Assembly: GCA_043740415.1 (NCBI GenBank)
Contig: JAYUCJ010000072.1
Location: 1 to 11,560 of the forward strand
DNA length: 11,560 bases
From: Aalborgiella sp043740415
GTDB lineage: Bacteria > Pseudomonadota > Gammaproteobacteria > Burkholderiales > Burkholderiaceae_C
Reading direction: 5' to 3'
Shown here in pieces: positions 6,320 to 11,560 of this stretch (positions within the stretch are counted from its first letter, which is position 1; each line of letters starts with the position of its first letter). Under the pieces are notes generated by a model. It was not told the DNA's origin and did no database searches. It saw only the letters and a list, made by a program, of their open reading frames with translations. A program made the translations under genes and the position numbers.

Positions 6320-7254
6320 TCAAACATCTCCTTAAATGACGCAGTAGCCGTGCCAAATTTGCCCACCACAATGCCGCCTGCTTTGTTGGCAAAAGGCATG
6401 GCTTCGCGCAAGGTCAAGCCGGCTGCCATCAGGGTTGCTAAAGTGGCGATCACGGTATCGCCTGCTCCCGTGACATCAAACACTTCAAGGGCATGGGTTG
6501 GCACATGCAATGAACCGTTGGCGTCAAACAATGACATGCCTTCTTCGCTACGCGTGACTAAAACAGCCTCTAACTTGAGCTGAGTGCGTAAATTTTGTGC
6601 TTTGACGGCAAGCTCGGCATCGTCTTTCCAAGAGCCTACAACAGCTTGCATTTCGCTTTTGTTCGGCGTGATGACGGTTGCTCCCGCATAGCGGGCATAG
6701 TCAGAGCCTTTGGGGTCAACCAACACGGTTTTACCAGCAGCGCGAGCCAACGCAATCATATCCAACACATGCGCTAGGCAACCTTTGGCGTAGTCGGAAA
6801 ACAGAACAACATCGTGTGCGCTCAAGTGATTTGAAAAAGCGGACGTTTGCGAGGTCAGCACCTCGGTTTTGGGCGTGTTCTCAAAATCAACACGCAAGAG
6901 CTGCTGCTGCCGGCCAATGATGCGTAATTTAACGGTGGTTTTTAAGTCCACATCACGCCCAAAATAAGGGGTAATGCCGGTTGTGGCAACCAAAGCTTCG
7001 AGTTTGTGGCTGGCTTCATCATCACCCACAACGGTCAGCAAGGACGCTTGTGCACCCATGGTCACGACGTTGTAGGCCACATTCGCTGCGGCACCAATGC
7101 GGTCTTCTTCACGTGTGATACGCACCACAGGCACGGGTGCTTCTGGCGAAATACGATCCACAGAGCCATACCAATAGCGATCAAGCATGGCATCGCCGAC
7201 TACCAATACCTTGGCTTTGGCAATAACTTCTTTAGAAATGGTCTTAAAAATCAT
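6316..7254 (-). CDS. rfaE1: D-glycero-beta-D-manno-heptose-7-phosphate kinase (RfaE domain I)
   Basis: A ribokinase/PfkB-family sugar kinase that phosphorylates heptose 7-phosphate at C1 to give the 1,7-bisphosphate. VLVVGDAMLDRYWYG opens the protein, RISPEAPVPVV is the substrate lid signature of HldE kinases, GAAANVA follows, and the DVTGAGDT motif near the C-terminus (about 260-267) carries the catalytic Asp and the anion hole. It ends after the kinase domain at 312 residues, without the cytidylyltransferase half of the fused E. coli HldE; separate RfaE1 and RfaE2 proteins are usual in betaproteobacteria. I chose the ATG at 7254; the frame also allows a TTG at 7275 that adds seven residues. 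Neither has a clear Shine-Dalgarno. It lies 33 bp after lapB. Confidence 0.93.
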   Translation of the reverse strand: MIFKTISKEVIAKAKVLVVGDAMLDRYWYGSVDRISPEAPVPVVRITREEDRIGAAANVAYNVVTMGAQASLLTVVGDDEASHKLEALVATTGITPYFGRDVDLKTTVKLRIIGRQQQLLRVDFENTPKTEVLTSQTSAFSNHLSAHDVVLFSDYAKGCLAHVLDMIALARAAGKTVLVDPKGSDYARYAGATVITPNKSEMQAVVGSWKDDAELAVKAQNLRTQLKLEAVLVTRSEEGMSLFDANGSLHVPTHALEVFDVTGAGDTVIATLATLMAAGLTLREAMPFANKAGGIVVGKFGTATASFKEMFE

Positions 7255-7287
7255 CTTAGGAAGGGTCGTGTACAAATATAAGAGATT

Positions 7288-8442
7288 TTAAAGTTCTTCA
7301 ATGCGTTTGGCAGGGTAGCTGTCCCACGTTTGGCAACCTGGGCAGTTCCAATAGTGCTGGATCGCATCAAAGCCACAAGCCGCGCAGCGGTAGCGACGCA
7401 GTGGTGTTACCGCATGATCAAGCGCGCGCTGCACTTGTGGATGGAATTGTTCATGTTCAAGCTTTTCACCAGAAATCCACTGCGCAGCCGCGATCAATGA
7501 CGGTTCATTTTCTAAATGTTTAACGTACCAATCACGGGCTGAGTTGCCTGATGGTGTGAGGGCATCTAATTGGACAATGGCATCAAGCACATCTAAGGAC
7601 GCATTTTTTTTGTAGCTGGTTTGAAGCAACACCAAAGCTTGATCGGTGCGCTGGCATTCTTTGGCCAAAGCCGCGAACTGTTTTGCAATCAGGGGAATAA
7701 TCAAGCTGTCTTGCACAATCAAGGCACTCAACATTTGATAAGCAGCCAATGCGTCACCCATGCTTTTTAGGATATTGGCTAAATCAATAGGCGGACGCGG
7801 TGCTTGAGGCGCGGCAGCGATGGCCTGGTCTAACAAAACTTTCGCACGGCCAAGCTCACCCAACTTGGCTTTGACCGAGGCTTGTTCGCACAAATAATGG
7901 GCTTGGCGACTGCTGAAGCTGCCATGGCCAGCGGCTTGCAGTTTCTCGGCAATCTCAGAGGCATGTTCCCAATCACGCGAACGCTCATAAATGGCGAGCA
8001 AGGACAGCAGGGATTGCGCCTCATAGGGCGTGTTGTTTAACTTGCGTAAAGCATCTTCAGCACGGTCTAGCAATCCTGCTTTTAAAAAATCCAAGGCCAA
8101 GGCATGCTGCGCGCGTTCGCTTTCTGCCTGACTCAAATCACCCCGAGACAACAGATGCTCATGCACGCGCACAGCGCGGTCATATTCACCACGCCTACGG
8201 AACAAATTTCCGAGTGCAAAATGCAGCTCAGAGGTGTCAGGGTCGCTTTGAACCGCTTCTACAAAAGCATCAATCGCTTTGTCTTGCTGCTCATTCAATA
8301 AAAAATTGAGTCCTTTGAAATAAGCCTTAGGCGCTTGGCGGTTTTCCATGCGCAGCTGGCGTAAATCAAAGCTTGACGCCATCCAGCCCAGCACAAAAGC
8401 CAGTGGCAAACCCAGCAAAATCCAACTCAAATCAAAATTCAT
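7288..8442 (-). CDS. lapB: Lipopolysaccharide assembly protein LapB (YciM)
   Basis: The 384-residue product has an N-terminal membrane anchor (about 7-23), a cytoplasmic array of TPR-type helical repeats (about 38-340, starting with YFKGLNFLLNEQQDKAIDAF), and a C-terminal rubredoxin-like metal site with Cys353, Cys356, Cys367 and Cys370 (RCAACGF and NCPGCQTWDSYP). This architecture is specific to LapB, which joins FtsH and PbgA/YejM to set degradation of LpxC and so the rate of lipid A synthesis. All four metal ligands are present. It lies 16 bp after lapA and 33 bp before rfaE1 on the same strand, which suggests one operon for LPS amount and core heptose supply. Confidence 0.95.
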   Translation of the reverse strand: MNFDLSWILLGLPLAFVLGWMASSFDLRQLRMENRQAPKAYFKGLNFLLNEQQDKAIDAFVEAVQSDPDTSELHFALGNLFRRRGEYDRAVRVHEHLLSRGDLSQAESERAQHALALDFLKAGLLDRAEDALRKLNNTPYEAQSLLSLLAIYERSRDWEHASEIAEKLQAAGHGSFSSRQAHYLCEQASVKAKLGELGRAKVLLDQAIAAAPQAPRPPIDLANILKSMGDALAAYQMLSALIVQDSLIIPLIAKQFAALAKECQRTDQALVLLQTSYKKNASLDVLDAIVQLDALTPSGNSARDWYVKHLENEPSLIAAAQWISGEKLEHEQFHPQVQRALDHAVTPLRRYRCAACGFDAIQHYWNCPGCQTWDSYPAKRIEEL

Positions 8443-8458
8443 ACGGTTTTATATAGTC

Positions 8459-8716
8459 TCAGACAATTGAGCTTGTTTTTTTAGCTTTCATCGCGACACG
8501 CCGGTGCTGCCACCAGCGCGGCACCATGCCTAAAATGCCGACCATCAGGCCGCAAGCAAAAACGGCCAAAACGACGATGACCAGTGATGTTTTCCACTCC
8601 GTACCAAAAAAGAAATGAACGGTTATTTCTTGTTGGTTATTTAGGGCAAACGCAAATAGCGTAAAAAAAATGGCTGCTTTAAGTACCCACTTAAGCAACC
8701 ACGTTAGTTTGTTCAT
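8459..8716 (-). CDS. lapA: Lipopolysaccharide assembly protein LapA (LapA/DUF1049 domain)
   Basis: This 85-residue protein has two membrane helices (about 8-26 and 43-64) joined by a short loop with the family signature NNQQEITVHFFFG, and a basic cytoplasmic tail with RWWQHRR. Such LapA proteins sit beside LapB and work with it in LPS assembly. The start ATG follows an A/T-rich leader with no Shine-Dalgarno sequence, which suggests initiation through S1 binding to the A/U-rich RNA. It lies between ihfB and lapB, the order common in proteobacteria. Confidence 0.9.
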   Translation of the reverse strand: MNKLTWLLKWVLKAAIFFTLFAFALNNQQEITVHFFFGTEWKTSLVIVVLAVFACGLMVGILGMVPRWWQHRRVAMKAKKTSSIV

Positions 8717-8735
8717 GTATTAAATATTTTGAATT

Positions 8736-8755
8736 AAAAATTTATATAAATTTTT
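8736..8755. repeat. Perfect 20-bp A/T palindrome between ihfB and lapA
   Basis: AAAAATTTATATAAATTTTT is its own reverse complement and contains no G or C. It lies in the 54-bp gap, 20 bp upstream of the lapA start. It could be an UP element, part of a promoter (TATATAA core), an easily melted or bent site, or a translation enhancer in the lapA leader. Sequence alone does not decide. Confidence 0.6.
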
Positions 8756-8770
8756 GCGAAAAAAATTAAA

Positions 8771-9067
8771 TCAAAGTGATTTTTTAGTTTGTACATCGAC
8801 AGCTTCGCGCAGCGCTTTGCCAGTTTTGAAATGCGGCACACGCTTTTCAGGAATCGCAACACTTTCGCCAGAGCGCGGGTTGCGACCAATGCGTGGTGCA
8901 CGGTAGCTGACTGAGAAGCTGCCAAAGCCGCGAATCTCAATGCGGTGGCCACGCACCAAAGCGTTGCTCATGGCATCAACCAAAGCTTTCACGGCAGACT
9001 CTGCGTCTTTGTGGGTCAGCTGGCCAAATCGGGCTGCTAGCTCTTCTACCAAATCAGAACGTGTCAT
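8771..9067 (-). CDS. ihfB: Integration host factor subunit beta
   Basis: IHF beta pairs with IHF alpha (ihfA, not in this window) and bends DNA sharply at specific sites in promoters, origins and recombination complexes. The 98-residue product matches the DNABII family in full: N-terminal helical dimerisation region (MTRSDLVEELAARF), then the arm signature GFGSFSVSYRAPRIGRNP (47-64), in which Pro64 is the intercalating residue, and the C-terminal helix (KALREAV). The GRNPRSGE variant marks the beta subunit rather than HU. It follows rpsA on the same strand, as in E. coli. The 145-bp gap with a large hairpin leaves room for its own promoter or for post-transcriptional control. Confidence 0.96.
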   Translation of the reverse strand: MTRSDLVEELAARFGQLTHKDAESAVKALVDAMSNALVRGHRIEIRGFGSFSVSYRAPRIGRNPRSGESVAIPEKRVPHFKTGKALREAVDVQTKKSL

Positions 9068-9116
9068 GTCGCTCTACACCCTAGTTTATGCTTACAAAAA
9101 TGGTAGACGTCACGCA

Positions 9117-9181
9117 AAGACGCCACGAACAATGGGAACATTCTCATATAGAGAGATCATTCCAATCAGACGTGGCGTCTT
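9117..9181 (-). repeat. Imperfect hairpin between rpsA and ihfB
   Basis: An 11-bp perfect inverted repeat (AAGACGCCACG at 9117-9127, CGTGGCGTCTT at 9171-9181) encloses 43 bp. Inside it GGAA can pair with TTCC, and TCTC (9142-9145) with GAGA around an ATATA apex, giving a long stem with internal loops. In the minus-strand transcript it lies 32 nt past the rpsA stop and 50 nt before the ihfB start. The six bases after the stem do not form a T-tract, so a classical intrinsic terminator is unlikely; an rpsA 3' stabiliser, attenuator or processing site is possible. Confidence 0.6.
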
Positions 9182-9212
9182 GCTTGGTCTAAGAGAGTCT
9201 AAAAAAGACTGA

Positions 9213-10904
9213 TTACTCTTTGTCACCACCGTTGTCCAACTTAGCGCGCAACAACGCACCCAAGCTGGTCGTTCCGGCGTTTTCACGCGAAGAGGCTTGG
9301 CTCAGAGCTGCCATGGCTTCGCCTTGGTCAGCTGCATCTTTGGCCTTGATGGACAACTGGATGTTACGTGTTTTGCGGTCGATGTTGACCACAACGGCTG
9401 TAACTTCGTCGCCTTCTTTGAGCACGTTGCGTGCGTCTTCAACGCGATCGCGGCTGATTTCTGAAGCGCGCAAGTAGCCCAGGATGTCTTCGCCGAGGTC
9501 GATTTCAGCGCCCTTAGCGTCAACAGTCTTGACCTTACCTGTAACCACTTGGCCTTTGTCGTTGATAGCGGCAAAGGTGGTGAACGGGTCAGAGTCGAGT
9601 TGCTTGATACCCAAAGAGATACGCTCGCGGTCGACATCAATCGCCAAGACCAAAGCTTCAACTTCTTGGCCCTTTTTGTAGTTGCGTACAGCGGCTTCGC
9701 CAGCTTCGTTCCATGACAGATCGGAGAGGTGAACCAAGCCGTCGATGCCAGCTGCCAAACCAACGAACACACCGAAGTCGGTGATGGATTTGATCGGGCC
9801 TTTGACGCGGTCGCCACGCTTGGTGTTTTGCGCGAAATCTTGCCATGGGTTGGCTTTGCATTGTTTCATGCCCAAAGAAATACGGCGTTTGTCTTCGTCG
9901 ATTTCCAAGACCATGACTTCAACTTCGTCACCCAAAGTGACTAACTTAGAAGGCGCGATGTTCTTGTTGGTCCAGTCCATTTCAGACACGTGTACCAAAC
10001 CTTCAATTCCTGGCTCGAGTTCCACAAATGCGCCGTAATCAGCGATGTTGGTGATCTTGCCAAACAAGCGCGTGTCTTGTGGGTAGCGACGGTTGACGCC
10101 CATCCAAGGATCATCACCCATTTGCTTGAGACCCAAGGAAACGCGGTTTTTCTCTGTATCAAACTTGAGAATTTTTGCTGTGATTTCTTGACCCGCAGTG
10201 ACCACTTCTGATGGGTGGCGAACACGGCGCCATGCCATGTCGGTGATGTGCAATAAGCCATCAATGCCGCCCAAGTCAACGAATGCACCGTATTCAGTGA
10301 TGTTTTTAACCACACCGTGAACAACTGCGCCTTCTTTCAATGTTTCCATCATCTTGGCGCGCTCTGCACCTTGAGATACTTCCAACACTGCGCGGTGGCT
10401 CAGCACCACGTTGTTACGCTTGCGGTCAAGCTTGATAACTTTGAATTGCAAAGTCTTGTTTTCGTAGGGAGACAAGTCTTTGATAGGACGCGCTTCGATG
10501 AGCGAGCCTGGCAAGAATGCGCGGATGCCATTGACCAAAACCGTCAAGCCACCTTTGACTTTGCCAGAGGTAACGCCAGTGACGAACTCACCAGATTCCA
10601 GTGATTTCTCTAGGCTCATCCATGATGCGAGGCGCTTAGCGGTGTCGCGGCTGACGATGGTGTCGCCGTAGCCGTTTTCCATTTGAACAATGGCGACGGA
10701 TACGAATTCGCCAACTTGGCATTCGATTTCACCATTGTCACTTTTGAATTCTGAGAGGGGAACGTAGGCTTCTGATTTCAGGCCTGCGTTGACAACAACG
10801 AAGCTGTGCTCAATACGAATCACTTCAGCGGTGACAACTTCACCAATGCGTGTTTCGGAGCTTTTCTGGGATTCTTCAAATAGGGCTGCAAAAGATTCTG
10901 ACAT
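9213..10904 (-). CDS. rpsA: 30S ribosomal protein S1
   Basis: S1 binds A/U-rich mRNA leaders and recruits them to the 30S subunit. The 563-residue product has six S1 (OB-fold) domains at about 20-87, 105-170, 191-259, 276-346, 363-433 and 450-519. Domains 3-5 carry the classic RNA-binding pattern (ITEYGAFVDLGGIDGLLHI, IADYGAFVELEPGIEGLVHV, ITDFGVFVGLAAGIDGLVHL), each ending in a phrase like RISLGMKQ. Domains 1 and 2 are the more divergent ribosome-docking pair. Length and layout match E. coli S1 (557 aa). The start has a modest Shine-Dalgarno (AGGA, about 7 nt upstream of ATG). Downstream of cmk and upstream of ihfB is its usual place in proteobacteria. E. coli S1 represses its own translation; whether that applies here cannot be seen. 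Confidence 0.97.
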   Translation of the reverse strand: MSESFAALFEESQKSSETRIGEVVTAEVIRIEHSFVVVNAGLKSEAYVPLSEFKSDNGEIECQVGEFVSVAIVQMENGYGDTIVSRDTAKRLASWMSLEKSLESGEFVTGVTSGKVKGGLTVLVNGIRAFLPGSLIEARPIKDLSPYENKTLQFKVIKLDRKRNNVVLSHRAVLEVSQGAERAKMMETLKEGAVVHGVVKNITEYGAFVDLGGIDGLLHITDMAWRRVRHPSEVVTAGQEITAKILKFDTEKNRVSLGLKQMGDDPWMGVNRRYPQDTRLFGKITNIADYGAFVELEPGIEGLVHVSEMDWTNKNIAPSKLVTLGDEVEVMVLEIDEDKRRISLGMKQCKANPWQDFAQNTKRGDRVKGPIKSITDFGVFVGLAAGIDGLVHLSDLSWNEAGEAAVRNYKKGQEVEALVLAIDVDRERISLGIKQLDSDPFTTFAAINDKGQVVTGKVKTVDAKGAEIDLGEDILGYLRASEISRDRVEDARNVLKEGDEVTAVVVNIDRKTRNIQLSIKAKDAADQGEAMAALSQASSRENAGTTSLGALLRAKLDNGGDKE

Positions 10905-11063
10905 TTAATTTCCTATGCCATCCAAAGTATTATGTACAGCAGCACGATTGCTCCTGTTTCTATAGCTAAAGACGGATATTTTCTGCCGGTTAGGGCGGGT
11001 TAAGTTTTATGAAATGTTTTTAAACCATGCGCTTGCTGCATGCAAAGAGTAAGCGAGGAGAGT
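10905..11063. other. Intergenic region between cmk and rpsA (rpsA leader)
   Basis: This 159-bp gap should carry a promoter and the leader for rpsA. Just past the cmk stop, CGCTT (11030-11034) and AAGCG (11051-11055) can form a short stem around a TGCATGCA palindrome, too weak to call a terminator. Closer to rpsA, ATTATG at 10930-10935 (CATAAT on the minus strand) could be a -10 element, but no good -35 accompanies it. Confidence 0.35.
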
Positions 11064-11560
11064 TTAAAAACCCTGTTTGCTTTGCCACCAGTCCAACACC
11101 GCATCGACCGATTCTTCAATCGACAAATCCGAGTTGTCCAAGAGCTTGGCATCTTGCGCAGGCTTCAAAGGTGCAACGCTGCGGGATGAATCCCGTTTGT
11201 CACGCGCTTCTAGGTCTGCACGAAGAACGTCGAGTATAGCTGAAATTCCCTTTGAAATCAACTGCTTATGACGCCGCAAAGCGCGTTTTTCTGCGCTTGC
11301 CGTCAAAAACACCTTTAATGGGGCATCTGGGAAGATGACTGTGCCCATATCGCGACCATCGGCGACCAAACCAGGCAGGGTTCTGAAGCTGTGTTGCAGC
11401 TTCACCAATGCCTGCCGTACCAGTGGCAAAACGGACACTTGGGAGGCATGCATACCGCCAGTCTCTGAGCGAATATCATGGCTCACATCCTCACCGTTCA
11501 GCATGATGGCGTCGCCGTCAAACCTTAAATGCAGCTTTTCAACCAAACTTGTCGCCAAAG
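11064..11560 (-). CDS. cmk: Cytidylate kinase, C-terminal part (5' truncated by window)
   Basis: Cytidylate kinase phosphorylates CMP and dCMP with ATP, feeding CTP and dCTP pools. About 165 residues are visible and the frame runs off the right edge; the family is about 225 residues, so roughly the first 60, including the P-loop, are missing. Diagnostic parts present are VADGRDMGTVIFPDA (the DGRD-x-GT CMP-binding motif), a basic lid-like segment (KRALRRHKQL), and RDKRDSSRSVAPLKPA with its CMP-contacting Arg and Asp residues, then the usual ending LDNSDLSIEESVDAVLDWW. It lies upstream of rpsA, the widespread proteobacterial order. Confidence 0.95.
   Translation of the reverse strand, partial: LATSLVEKLHLRFDGDAIMLNGEDVSHDIRSETGGMHASQVSVLPLVRQALVKLQHSFRTLPGLVADGRDMGTVIFPDAPLKVFLTASAEKRALRRHKQLISKGISAILDVLRADLEARDKRDSSRSVAPLKPAQDAKLLDNSDLSIEESVDAVLDWWQSKQGF

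Noticed and set aside
8940..9212. Plus-strand open frame of 90 codons across the ihfB start and the intergenic hairpin
   Set aside because: Most of it is antisense to ihfB, and the rest runs through the inverted repeat; no family resemblance.
1..11560. tRNA, rRNA, CRISPR array, insertion sequence, phage or defence island
   Set aside because: No cloverleaf, regular spaced repeats, transposase or integrase frame, or target-site duplication was seen; almost all coding space is taken by recognisable housekeeping or transport genes.

Overview
The window looks like chromosomal DNA of a betaproteobacterium, order Burkholderiales, most likely the Comamonadaceae. Three things support this: the gene order cmk-rpsA-ihfB-lapA-lapB-rfaE1-rfaD-comEA, a heptose kinase made as a separate protein without its cytidylyltransferase half, and the protein sequences themselves. 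Base composition seems moderate rather than very GC-rich, which would suit small freshwater members of the family. The genus cannot be fixed from the sequence alone.

Left part, plus strand (1-2595): the 3' end of parC (topoisomerase IV subunit A), a small unrecognised gene, then tupB and tupC. These encode the permease and ATPase of a tungstate-type ABC importer and overlap by ATGA. No substrate-binding protein gene (tupA) is present. Two copies of a ~57-bp intergenic repeat, each with a hairpin, lie in the same orientation on either side of the small gene plus tupBC.

Middle part, minus strand (2678-5021): a GAF plus Fis-type helix-turn-helix regulator that resembles AcoR but lacks the AAA+ ATPase domain; crcB, a fluoride channel; a strong intrinsic terminator; and a secreted ComEA-like helix-hairpin-helix DNA-binding protein with an unusually long Lys/Ala-rich, histone H1-like tail.

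Right part, minus strand (5285-11560): an envelope and information-processing cluster. Reading in the direction of transcription it holds cmk (cut by the window edge), rpsA (ribosomal protein S1), ihfB (IHF beta), lapA and lapB (LPS assembly and LpxC control), rfaE1 (heptose-7-phosphate kinase) and rfaD (ADP-heptose epimerase, ATGA overlap with rfaE1). LapAB regulate how much lipid A is made and RfaE1/RfaD make the heptose of the inner core, so the cluster groups LPS dosage with core sugar supply. The rpsA-ihfB gap holds a 65-bp imperfect hairpin, and the ihfB-lapA gap holds a perfect 20-bp A/T palindrome.

Most of the window is ordinary housekeeping DNA. I found no tRNA, rRNA, CRISPR array, insertion sequence or obviously new defence system. 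The parts most worth a second look are the repeat-flanked small gene plus tupBC, the H1-like tail on ComEA, the regulator without an ATPase domain, and the structured intergenic regions around ihfB.
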